5,215 nucleotides of DNA, taken from NCBI GenBank assembly GCA_012841845.1, contig DUTZ01000244.1:1-5215 (forward strand), in the 5' to 3' direction. The position numbers were made by a program, and so were the translations under genes. The notes beneath the pieces were generated by a model. It did no database searches. It saw nothing but the letters and a program-made list of their open reading frames with translations, and had not been told where the DNA came from. Within the stretch, counting starts at the first letter, position 1. Every line of letters starts with the position of its first letter. This document shows positions 1 to 5,215 of this stretch, in pieces. The stretch is from Actinomycetales bacterium (lineage in GTDB: Bacteria > Actinomycetota > Actinomycetes > Mycobacteriales > Mycobacteriaceae).

Positions 1-342
1 CTCGTGGCTCATCCAGTCCCTCCCGCCGGAGTTGGTGACGAGGATGCCGCCGCCCTCCCCGGGGGCGCAGACCAGCTCGCGGAGCGCGCGCCGGCCGTCC
101 TCCGAGCGCAGGTCGAGCGTCACCGAAGCCTTGCCGCGGTTGAGCCCGGTCCAGTAGATCGAGGTGCCGTCCGGGGCGACGGGGAGGCGGTGGACGTCGG
201 CGGCCCCGCCGACCGGGTCCACGCGAATCACCTCGGCGCCGAGCTGCGAGAGCGTGAGCCCGCACAGGGGGGAGGCGACGAAGCTCGAGAGCTCGACCAC
301 GCGGAGGCCGGCCAGGGGGCGGGGATCGGTGGTGGGGCTCAT
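1..342 (-). CDS. CaiB/BaiF (family III) CoA-transferase, Mct-like, N-terminal part only (3' end off window)
   Basis: The first 114 codons are visible, starting at the ATG complementary to 340-342; the frame is open to base 1, so the C-terminal two thirds or more lie outside the window. A GAGGAA Shine-Dalgarno (complement of 346-351) precedes the start. Seen: the family III N-terminal signature LAGLRVVELSSFVASPL (residues 10-26), LGAEVIRVDP (34-43), and the LNRGK CoA-binding-region motif (67-71) followed by LDLRSEDGRR. Family members move CoA between carboxylic acids through an aspartyl-CoA thioester; that Asp lies in the missing part. The GG-x-x-D segment after VDP, the W-x-GLNRGK spacing and the CAPGE...TN...RDW stretch (92-110) recall 2-methylfumaryl-CoA isomerase (mesaconyl-CoA C1-C4 CoA transferase) of the 3-hydroxypropionate bicycle. 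That subgroup call is from remembered similarity only. It is a different lineage from the CoA-transferase at 1622-2818 and is transcribed divergently from it. Family assignment is firm; substrate is not. Confidence 0.9.
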   Translation of the reverse strand, partial: MSPTTDPRPLAGLRVVELSSFVASPLCGLTLSQLGAEVIRVDPVGGAADVHRLPVAPDGTSIYWTGLNRGKASVTLDLRSEDGRRALRELVCAPGEGGGILVTNSGGRDWMSHE

Positions 343-362
343 CGGTTCCTCACTCGGACGGC

Positions 363-382
363 GGGACGCTTGTCCCCGGGAC
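363..382. promoter_or_regulatory. Overlapping GGGAC/GTCCC inverted repeats, candidate operator
   Basis: Three alternating half-sites are seen: GGGAC (363-367), GTCCC (372-376) and GGGAC (378-382). The first pair forms a 5-bp inverted repeat with a 4-base spacer; the second pair forms the palindrome GTCCC-C-GGGAC. A further GGGAC lies at 426-430, next to the start codon. The palindrome covers the -35 box of the rightward promoter, so a bound protein would block polymerase. The site lies between two divergent catabolic genes. A FadR-group GntR operator usually contains a GT...AC core; TTGT(N7)ACCG here fits only loosely and the spacer is long. Short GC-rich inverted repeats arise easily in DNA of this composition, so this is an inference. 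Confidence 0.4.
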
Positions 383-398
383 CGCTAATGATGATAAT
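370..398 (+). promoter_or_regulatory. Sigma-70-type promoter of the rightward acyl-CoA operon
   Basis: TTGTCC (370-375, four of six matches to TTGACA) is followed after exactly 17 bases by GATAAT (393-398, five of six matches to TATAAT). The -10 sits in an AT-rich patch (about 385-412) that stands out strongly from the surrounding GC-rich DNA. The predicted transcription start, near 405, gives a leader of roughly 27 bases before the ATG at 432. The sequence TAATG occurs twice here (386-390 and 395-399). I found no comparably good promoter for the leftward gene in the same gap. Confidence 0.6.
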
Positions 399-419
399 GG
401 TTTGAAGCATACAGGCGAC

Positions 420-424
420 GGGAG
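420..424 (+). promoter_or_regulatory. Ribosome binding site that fixes the acyl-CoA dehydrogenase start
   Basis: GGGAG lies 7 bases before the ATG at 432, an ideal spacing. It decides against the in-frame TTG at 402, which has no Shine-Dalgarno and lies upstream of the transcription start predicted from the -10 box. Confidence 0.75.
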
Positions 425-431
425 TGGGACG

Positions 432-1625
432 ATGACGGATCGGACCGGCACGGCGGTCGGGGTCGACGCGGAGGACTTCGCCGACATCCTCGCCGCGACC
501 CGCGACTTCGTCCGGAGCGTCGTGGTCCCCCGCGAGCAGGAGATCGCCGACGCCGACGCGATGCCGGACGACATCCGGTCCGCGCTCGCCGACATGGGCC
601 TGTTCGGCTACGCGATCCCGCAGGAGTGGGGCGGCCTCGGCCTGGACCTGGCCCGGGACGTCGAGCTGGCCATGGAGTTCGGCTACACCACGCTGGCCAT
701 GCGCTCGCTCTTCGGCACCAACAACGGCATCGCGGGCCAGGTGCTCGTGAACTTCGGCACCGACGAGCAGAAGGCCGAATGGCTCGGGCGCCTCGCCTCC
801 GGCGAGGTGATCGCCTCCTTCGCGCTCACCGAGGACGGCGCCGGATCCAACCCGGCGGGGCTGACCACCAGGGCGGTGCGCGAGGGGGACGACTGGGTGC
901 TCGACGGCACCAAGCGCTTCATCACCAACGCCCCCTCGGCCGGGCTCTTCGTGACCTTCGCCCGGACCCGGCCGGCCGACGCGGACGGGACGGGGATCGC
1001 CGTGTTCCTCGTGCCGGCGGACACCGCCGGCGTCACGGTGGGGCCGAGGGATCGAAAGATGGGCCAGGAGGGCGCCTGGACCGCGGAGGTGAGCTTCCAG
1101 GGCGTCCGGGTGCCGCACTCCGCGCTCGTCGGGGGCAGCGAGGAGGCCGGCTACCGGGCCGCGATGACCTCGCTCGCCCGGGGGCGCGTGCACATCGCCG
1201 CCCTGGCCGTGGGGGCCGCGCAGCGCGCGCTCGAGGAGTCGGTCGCCCACGCCGCCGTCACCACCCAGGGCGGCCGGCCGATCGGTGAGTTCCAGCTGGT
1301 CCAGGCGATGCTCGCCGACATGCAGACCGAGGTCATGGCGGGCCGGGCACTGGTCCGCGACGCCGCGGCCAGGTGGGTCTCGGGGGAGGACCGGCGGATC
1401 GCGCCGTCCGTGGCGAAGCTGTACTGCACCGAGATGGCCGGGCGCGTGGCCGACCTCGCCGTCCAGGTGCACGGGGGGACCGGGTACATGCGCGGCGTCC
1501 CGGTCGAGCGGATCTATCGTGACGTCCGACTGCTGCGCCTCTACGAGGGCACGAGCGAGATCCAGCGCCTCATCATCGGGGGAGGGCTCGTCAGGAACCG
1601 GATCAGGGAGCAGGGGGGTCGATGA
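432..1625 (+). CDS. Acyl-CoA dehydrogenase (FAD-dependent)
   Basis: This 397-residue cytoplasmic flavoenzyme of the usual family length should oxidise an acyl-CoA to the trans-2-enoyl-CoA, passing electrons to ETF. Seen: an all-alpha N-terminal domain (about 12-125) with LFGYAIPQEWGGLGL (57-71); the middle beta domain with ALTEDGAGSN (131-140), WVLDGTKRFITNA (155-167) and KMGQEGAWTAEV (209-220); and the C-terminal helical domain with QVHGGTGY (345-352), RIYRD (360-364) and YEGTSEIQR (371-379). E372 in YEGTSEIQR is at the position of the medium-chain-type catalytic base (MCAD Glu376 motif). The first signature normally ends in Asp and here ends in Asn140. The start at 432 is preferred over the in-frame TTG at 402 on the evidence of the ribosome binding site and promoter. 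Its stop overlaps the next start (ATGA), implying translational coupling with the CoA-transferase. Chain length or branching of the substrate cannot be inferred; the family is certain. Confidence 0.96.
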   Translation: MTDRTGTAVGVDAEDFADILAATRDFVRSVVVPREQEIADADAMPDDIRSALADMGLFGYAIPQEWGGLGLDLARDVELAMEFGYTTLAMRSLFGTNNGIAGQVLVNFGTDEQKAEWLGRLASGEVIASFALTEDGAGSNPAGLTTRAVREGDDWVLDGTKRFITNAPSAGLFVTFARTRPADADGTGIAVFLVPADTAGVTVGPRDRKMGQEGAWTAEVSFQGVRVPHSALVGGSEEAGYRAAMTSLARGRVHIAALAVGAAQRALEESVAHAAVTTQGGRPIGEFQLVQAMLADMQTEVMAGRALVRDAAARWVSGEDRRIAPSVAKLYCTEMAGRVADLAVQVHGGTGYMRGVPVERIYRDVRLLRLYEGTSEIQRLIIGGGLVRNRIREQGGR

Positions 1626-2818
1626 CCGGGACGAGGGCCGACGACGAGGCGGGCCCACCGCTCGCCGGGATCACGGTCGTCGCGATCGAACAGGCCGTCG
1701 CCGCGCCCCTGGCGACCCGGCACCTGGCGGACCTGGGGGCCCGCGTGATCAAGGTCGAGCGCGCGGGCGAGGGGGACTTCGCCCGCGCCTACGACGCCAC
1801 CGTGCACGGCCAGGCCTCGCACTTCGTCTGGCTCAACCGCGGCAAGGAGTCGATCGAACTCGACCTGCGCTCGGAGCACGGCCGGCGGGTCGCGCTCGAC
1901 CTGGTCGACCGGGCCGACGTGGTGCTCAGCAACCTGGCCCCGGGCGCGATGGAGCGGCTGGGCCTCGGCGCGCAGGCCCTCCGGGCGCGGCGGGACGACC
2001 TCGTCGTCGTCACCCTCTCCGGCTACGGCGACGGCGGACCGTACCGGGACCGCAAGGCCTACGACATGCTCGTGCAGGCCGAGTCCGGCCTGTGCTCGGT
2101 CACCGGCACCCCCGAGACCGCCACCAAGACCGGGGTCCCCGTCTCCGACATCGCGACCGGCATGTACGCGCTCTCGGCGATCCAGGCCGCGCTGCTGCGC
2201 CGCGAGCGCACCGGGGTGGGCGCCACCATCGAGGTGTCGATGTTCGAGGCCACCGCCGAGTGGATGGGCCACCCCATGTACATCCGGATGTACGACGACC
2301 GCCAGGTCGGCCGCATGGGTCTGTCGCACGCCTCCATCTGCCCGTACGACGCCTACCCCACACGGGACGGGCAGGTGCTCATCGGCGTACAGAACGACCG
2401 CGGGTGGGCGGCCCTGGTGCGCGACGTGTTCGGCCGGCCGGACCTGGTCGACGACGAGCGGTACGCCACCAACATCGCGCGCGTCGCCCGGCGCGCCGAG
2501 GTCGATGAGCTCGTCGGCTCGCTCACCCGTGGCTACGACTCGGACGACCTGGCCGAACGGCTCGACCGGGCCGGGGTGCCGGCGGGCCGGCTCAACGACG
2601 TCGCCGGGCTCGTCGCCCACCCGCAGCTCACCGCGCGCGACCGCTGGCGCGACGTGGACACCCCCGCCGGCCCGATCCGCGGCCTGTTGCCGCCGATGAC
2701 CTTCGCCGACGTCGAGCTGCCCATGGGGGCGGTCCCGGCGCTCGGCGAGCACACCGACGCGATCCTCGCCGAGCTGGGGCGGGGTCCGGACCACCGCACA
2801 CGAGGAGAGGACGCTTGA
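1622..2818 (+). CDS. CaiB/BaiF (family III) CoA-transferase, full length
   Basis: This is a 398-residue cytoplasmic enzyme, the normal length for the family, predicted to transfer CoA between an acyl-CoA donor and a free organic acid. Motifs seen: [20 protein letters not shown] (14-33), [10 protein letters not shown] (38-47), LNRGK (71-75) followed by [20 protein letters not shown] (132-141), [12 protein letters not shown] (145-156), [11 protein letters not shown] (173-183) and [13 protein letters not shown] (198-210), with a C-terminal [12 protein letters not shown]. Asp148 in the AYDMLVQ motif corresponds to the catalytic Asp (Asp169 of formyl-CoA transferase) that carries the covalent acyl and CoA intermediates. 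The start ATG overlaps the dehydrogenase stop by four bases; GGGAG at 1606-1610 is 11 bases upstream. The stop is next to or overlaps the SDR start. Operon position between a dehydrogenase and a 3-hydroxyacyl-type reductase suggests it activates the acid degraded by the operon. It could equally handle a side-chain acid, an aromatic acid or a carnitine-like acid. Family is firm, substrate unknown. Confidence 0.95.
   Translation: MTGTRADDEAGPPLAGITVVAIEQAVAAPLATRHLADLGARVIKVERAGEGDFARAYDATVHGQASHFVWLNRGKESIELDLRSEHGRRVALDLVDRADVVLSNLAPGAMERLGLGAQALRARRDDLVVVTLSGYGDGGPYRDRKAYDMLVQAESGLCSVTGTPETATKTGVPVSDIATGMYALSAIQAALLRRERTGVGATIEVSMFEATAEWMGHPMYIRMYDDRQVGRMGLSHASICPYDAYPTRDGQVLIGVQNDRGWAALVRDVFGRPDLVDDERYATNIARVARRAEVDELVGSLTRGYDSDDLAERLDRAGVPAGRLNDVAGLVAHPQLTARDRWRDVDTPAGPIRGLLPPMTFADVELPMGAVPALGEHTDAILAELGRGPDHRTRGEDA
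2803..2810 (+). promoter_or_regulatory. Ribosome binding site of the short-chain dehydrogenase; leaves two possible starts
   Basis: Two overlapping Shine-Dalgarno words are present inside the end of the CoA-transferase gene: AGGAG (2803-2807) and AGAGG (2806-2810). AGAGG is 10 bases before the ATG at 2821. AGGAG is 7 bases before an in-frame TTG at 2815, which overlaps the upstream TGA stop (TTGA). Spacing alone slightly favours TTG; codon preference favours ATG. The proteins differ by two residues. Confidence 0.6.
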
Positions 2819-2820
2819 CC

Positions 2821-3561
2821 ATGGGACTGCTCGAGGGGAAGACCGCGGTCGTCACCGGGGCCGCGCGCGGCATCGGGCTGGAGATCGCCCGCACGTTCAT
2901 CGCCAACGGGGCACGGGTGATGATCGGCGACATCGACGACGAGGCCGGGGCCGCGGCCGTCGCCGCCCTCGGCGGCGGGGACCACGCCCGCTACATCCGT
3001 TGTGACGTGCGGGACGGTGCGGCCGTCGAGGCGATGATCGACGCCGCCGAGGAGGCGTTCGGGCCACTCGGGGTGTTCGTCAACAACGCCGGCGTCACCC
3101 GCGACGCGACGATGCGCAGGATGACCGAGGAGCAATTCGACGAGATCATCGCGATCCACCTCAAGGGCACGTGGAACGGCACCCGGGCGGCGGCCGGCCG
3201 CATGCGCGAGCACGGCGGCGGTGCGATCGTCAACGTCTCCTCCATCTCCGGCAAGGTCGGGCTCGTGGGGCAGACCAACTACTCGGCCGCCAAGGCCGGC
3301 ATCGTGGGGCTGACCAAGGCCGCCGCCAAGGAGGTCGCGTTCAGGGGCGTCCGCGTCAACGCGATCCAGCCGGGGCTCATCCGGACCGCCATGACGCTCG
3401 CGATGCCGCAGAAGGTGTGGGACGAGAAGATGGCCGAGATCCCCATGGGGCGCGCGGCCGAGCCGGCCGAGGTGGCCCAGGTCGTGCTGTTCCTCGCCAG
3501 CGACATGTCGAGCTACATGACCGGAACGGTCCTCGAGATCACCGGCGGCCGGCACATCTAG
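2821..3561 (+). CDS. FabG-like short-chain dehydrogenase/reductase (probable 3-hydroxyacyl-CoA dehydrogenase)
   Basis: This 246-residue classical SDR spans a single Rossmann domain, the usual length. Seen: the nucleotide-binding TGAARGIG (12-19), Asp37 at the end of the second beta strand (GDIDD; in classical SDRs this suggests NAD(H) preference), CDV (61-63), NNAG (88-91), VNVSSISG (137-144), catalytic Ser141, Tyr154 and Lys158 (YSAAK), and [10 protein letters not shown] (180-189). The fourth member of the classical catalytic tetrad, an Asn in the 'vNl' segment, appears to be His113 (AIHLKGTWN); other FabG-like proteins also carry His here. The protein most likely interconverts a 3-hydroxyacyl-CoA and 3-oxoacyl-CoA, since it is third in an operon with an acyl-CoA dehydrogenase and CoA-transferase. 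A role on a free hydroxy acid, an alcohol or a hydroxysteroid is not excluded. ATG 2821 was chosen over TTG 2815 (248 residues) because TTG starts are rare. The gene ends 28 bases from the end of the convergent regulator. Confidence 0.94.
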   Translation: MGLLEGKTAVVTGAARGIGLEIARTFIANGARVMIGDIDDEAGAAAVAALGGGDHARYIRCDVRDGAAVEAMIDAAEEAFGPLGVFVNNAGVTRDATMRRMTEEQFDEIIAIHLKGTWNGTRAAAGRMREHGGGAIVNVSSISGKVGLVGQTNYSAAKAGIVGLTKAAAKEVAFRGVRVNAIQPGLIRTAMTLAMPQKVWDEKMAEIPMGRAAEPAEVAQVVLFLASDMSSYMTGTVLEITGGRHI

Positions 3562-3589
3562 CGCGGCGTCGCCGGGGCTGCGGGGCCGG
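3562..3589. other. Short convergent intergenic gap, no clear terminator
   Basis: Twenty-eight GC-rich bases separate the stop of the SDR gene from the stop of the leftward GntR gene. They include GGCG-T-CGCC and CCGG repeats, but there is no long stem and no T-run on either strand, so no intrinsic terminator can be supported. Transcripts from the two sides probably overlap unless Rho or a downstream signal stops them. Confidence 0.5.
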
Positions 3590-4357
3590 TCAGCGGTCGA
3601 GGTTCCAGCGGATGGGCCGCGAGAGCGCGGAGTGGAACCGCTTCTCGAGGTAGGTCGCGTGCTCGCGGATATGGCCGGCCATGAGCTCGCGGGCGGCCGC
3701 GGCGTCCCGGTCCGCGATGGCCCGGTAGATGTCGGCGTGCGCCGTGCACGTGTGCTCGCGCTGGCGCCTCGGGTACTCGACCCCCACCACGGAGCCGGTG
3801 ATGAGGCCGGACATGGCGTCGAAGAGGTAGCCGAACATCGCGTTGCCCGACCCCCACGCGACGATGTCGTGGAAGCGCTCGGACGCCGCGGTGAAGGCGT
3901 CGGTGTCGGCCATGTCGGCGCGCGTGGCCTCGACGTTCTCGCGGAGCAGCGCGAGGCCCGCGTCGTCGATCCGCTCGGCGGCGAGCGCCGCCATGGTGGG
4001 CTCGAGCGCCGTACGGACCTCGACGATCGAGGAGAACGGCGCGTCCTCGAACTGCAGGAGCAGGCTCAGCGTGGCCGCGAGGATGCTGCCGTCGGGCCGC
4101 TGGACGATCGGCCCGCCACCCGGGCCGGGCTTGAGGGTGATGACGCCCTGGAGTTCGAGGTAGCGCAGGGACTCGCGGAGTGTCCCGCGGCCGACCCCGT
4201 ACTCGGCGAGCATGAGGTGCTCCGGCGGGAGGCGGTCGCCGACCCGGTTCCCGCGCCGCGCGATGCCCTCGACGATCTGCTGCGCCACGAGCAGCGCCGT
4301 CTTCTTGGGGCGGCCGACCCCGGCGCGTTCCCCGTCGGCGCCGTGCGCTCGGTTCAT
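3590..4357 (-). CDS. GntR-family transcriptional regulator, FadR/FCD subgroup
   Basis: This 255-residue DNA-binding protein has an N-terminal GntR winged helix (about 18-86) with GDRLPPEHLMLAEYGVGRGTLRESLRYLELQ in parts at 40-70 and a glycine-rich wing GPGGGP (78-83), then an all-helical FCD ligand-binding domain (about 107-240) beginning EVRTALEP. FCD proteins usually bind small organic acids or acyl-CoAs, many through a metal held by one Asp and three His. Here FH (His163), AH (His207) and GH (His229) fit the three His, but the Asp four residues before the first His is Ser159. The gene follows the MaoC gene on the same strand after a gap of 22-31 bases, so the two are likely cotranscribed, and it faces the operon it may control. 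The start at 4357 is preferred over the in-frame ATG at 4366, because GGAGAGG abuts the latter; the longer form would be 258 residues. Target operators and effector are unknown; family is firm. Confidence 0.94.
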   Translation of the reverse strand: MNRAHGADGERAGVGRPKKTALLVAQQIVEGIARRGNRVGDRLPPEHLMLAEYGVGRGTLRESLRYLELQGVITLKPGPGGGPIVQRPDGSILAATLSLLLQFEDAPFSSIVEVRTALEPTMAALAAERIDDAGLALLRENVEATRADMADTDAFTAASERFHDIVAWGSGNAMFGYLFDAMSGLITGSVVGVEYPRRQREHTCTAHADIYRAIADRDAAAARELMAGHIREHATYLEKRFHSALSRPIRWNLDR

Positions 4358-4366
4358 GACGACCAT

Positions 4367-4373
4367 CCTCTCC
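4367..4373 (-). promoter_or_regulatory. Ribosome binding site of the GntR regulator
   Basis: GGAGAGG on the minus strand directly touches the ATG at 4366 but stands 9 bases from the second in-frame ATG at 4357. This normal spacing is the reason for choosing 4357 as the start. Confidence 0.55.
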
Positions 4374-4388
4374 GTTGCCGCGCCCCCG

Positions 4389-5215
4389 TCAGGGGAGGAG
4401 GGCGGTGAAGCTCCAGTCCAGGACGGGGACGTCGCCGTCCTCGCGGTGGGCGGTGACCAGTGAGCGCAGGTCGAGCGCGGTGCCGCCGCCGGGGAGGGCG
4501 TGCGCCGCGCCCACCACGACGTCGCTGCCGAGGGTGTCGCCCTCGCGGACCGGGCCGAGGTGGTCGCAGGCGTGCCAGCCCAGCACCGTGACCATCGTCG
4601 GCAGGACGCGACAGGCCTGGGACAGGGCGAGCCCGATCGTGTGCCCGCCGTAGACCAGGCGCCCCGCGCCCGAGACGCGCGCGTCGTGGTGCGTCTCGGC
4701 GATGTTGAGCGTGAGCCGGGCGAGTTCGGGCGCGCCCGAGACCACGTCGGCGCCGGCCCGCAGGACCGTGCCCGCGGCGGGCGGCGGGTCCCCGGCGCCG
4801 GGGACGGCGGCGCGGTACGCGGCCAGGTCCCATCCGTACGGCGCGGTCCACCGGCCCGTCCCGCCGGTGCCGATCGTCGAGAGGTCGTCGGTGCGGACGT
4901 GCGCCCCGGGGTCGGCCCCCTCGGACAGCGGCAGCATGGCGCAGCGGTGGAAGTCGAGGACGGTGCGGCCGTCCTGGTCGGTGGTCACCATGCGCAGCGC
5001 CGCCAGCCCGGTGGCGACCCGCCCCGGCCTGGGCCGGTTGGACCTGAGCCCCACGACCTCGGTGCGCGTGGTGAGGGTGTCGCCGAGGCGGGGCATGGCG
5101 AGGAAGCGCAGCCCGCGGTAGAACAGGTTGGCCTTGACGTGGTGGGTCACCACGGTGGACTGGCCGATGGCCACGTCGGTGACGAGCCCCGGGTGCGCCA
5201 CCGGGCCGCCGGCGA
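4389..5215 (-). CDS. MaoC-type double-hotdog acyl dehydratase/hydratase, 5' end off window
   Basis: The C-terminal 274 residues are visible; the frame stays open to the right edge (residues AGGP precede the GTG at 5201), so that GTG is an internal valine and the true start lies outside. Counting that valine as residue 1, a first hotdog segment carries HPGLVTDVAIGQSTV (3-17), NLFYRGLRF (25-33), the strand-loop PRLGDTL (37-43) and VLDFHRCAMLPL (81-92). A second unit (about 145-270) has LNIAETHHDARVSG (165-178), YGGHTIGLALSQA (184-196), and REGDTLGSDVVV (219-230). Family members hydrate 2-enoyl-CoAs, typically to (R)-3-hydroxyacyl-CoAs, using an Asp/His pair spaced five residues apart; the best match here is Asn166 with His171, so the Asp is replaced. 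A second active-site helix may sit in the missing N-terminus. It lies upstream of, and probably in one transcript with, the GntR gene. A lyase, or a mesaconyl/citramalyl-CoA type hydratase, is possible; substrate is not assigned. Confidence 0.85.
   Translation of the reverse strand, partial: AGGPVAHPGLVTDVAIGQSTVVTHHVKANLFYRGLRFLAMPRLGDTLTTRTEVVGLRSNRPRPGRVATGLAALRMVTTDQDGRTVLDFHRCAMLPLSEGADPGAHVRTDDLSTIGTGGTGRWTAPYGWDLAAYRAAVPGAGDPPPAAGTVLRAGADVVSGAPELARLTLNIAETHHDARVSGAGRLVYGGHTIGLALSQACRVLPTMVTVLGWHACDHLGPVREGDTLGSDVVVGAAHALPGGGTALDLRSLVTAHREDGDVPVLDWSFTALLP

Noticed and set aside
4..405. Plus-strand open frame over the left edge
   Set aside because: It is antisense to the CaiB/BaiF N-terminus, whose motifs (LNRGK, LGAEVIR) are unmistakable, and it runs through the promoter region of the dehydrogenase.
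385..412. AT-rich patch as a sign of foreign insertion or an attachment site
   Set aside because: It coincides with a well-spaced -10 box and is only about 28 bases long; promoter function explains it, and no flanking direct repeats of mobile-element type were found.
402..431. TTG at 402 as the dehydrogenase start
   Set aside because: It has no Shine-Dalgarno and lies at or before the predicted transcription start, whereas ATG 432 has GGGAG at 7 bases.
343..431. A clear -10/-35 promoter for the leftward CoA-transferase
   Set aside because: The minus strand offers CATTAT and TATGCT as -10-like words, but neither has an acceptable -35 at 16-18 bases, so no specific promoter is claimed.
339..1658. 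Long open frame antisense to the acyl-CoA dehydrogenase (also similar ones at 1541-2794 and 2533-3555, minus strand)
   Set aside because: Their translations are low-complexity, rich in Arg, Gly, Pro, His and Asp with no recognisable motifs, as expected opposite GC-rich codons. The plus strand in these regions encodes clear enzyme families from end to end.
3562..3589. Bidirectional intrinsic terminator between the convergent genes
   Set aside because: Only 4-bp arms can be drawn and no T-run follows on either strand.
5199..5201. GTG at 5201 as the start of the MaoC-type gene
   Set aside because: The frame continues open to the window edge, the preceding residues AGGP fit the usual lead-in to the HP-x-LV segment, and the protein would lack the N-terminal part of a double hotdog. 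It is read as an internal Val of a truncated gene.
1..5215. A novel defence system, CRISPR array, retron, or transposon
   Set aside because: Every gene of the window belongs to common acyl-CoA metabolism or GntR regulator families; no repeats of array type, reverse transcriptase, nuclease or transposase motifs are present.

Overview
The window is very GC-rich, with strong G/C preference at third codon positions and dense, tightly packed genes that use Shine-Dalgarno sites. This suggests a high-GC actinomycete (Actinobacteria), probably a soil or environmental catabolic generalist; genus cannot be judged from the sequence. I see no rRNA, tRNA, CRISPR array, insertion sequence or phage gene. 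The content looks like an accessory acyl-CoA catabolic cluster, not a mobile island.

Layout from left to right: (1) at 1-342, on the minus strand and running off the left edge, the N-terminal third of a CaiB/BaiF (family III) CoA-transferase resembling the 2-methylfumaryl-CoA isomerase (Mct) branch. (2) At 343-431, a divergent intergenic region that is AT-richer in its middle, with a good sigma-70-type promoter for the rightward genes and overlapping GGGAC/GTCCC inverted repeats across the -35 box. (3) At 432-3561, a compact rightward operon of three genes: acyl-CoA dehydrogenase, a second full-length CaiB/BaiF CoA-transferase (ATGA overlap), and a FabG-like short-chain dehydrogenase that starts at or just after the preceding stop. 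(4) At 3562-3589, a 28-base convergent gap. (5) At 3590-5215, two leftward genes: a GntR/FCD-type regulator, preceded by a MaoC-type double-hotdog acyl dehydratase cut by the right edge.

Functional reading (inference): the genes supply nearly a full turn of a beta-oxidation-like route. A family III CoA-transferase would load an organic acid onto CoA, the acyl-CoA dehydrogenase would introduce the alpha,beta double bond, the MaoC-type hydratase would add water to give a 3-hydroxyacyl-CoA, and the short-chain dehydrogenase would oxidise it to the 3-oxoacyl-CoA. A MaoC hydratase with a FabG-like dehydrogenase fits an (R)-3-hydroxyacyl-CoA intermediate, unlike the (S)-specific crotonase/HAD route. 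No thiolase or lyase is visible. The GntR/FCD protein is the obvious candidate local regulator. The true substrate cannot be read from the sequence. All gene families here are known; the noteworthy points are the two dissimilar CoA-transferases, the operator-like repeats, and substitutions at several normally conserved positions.
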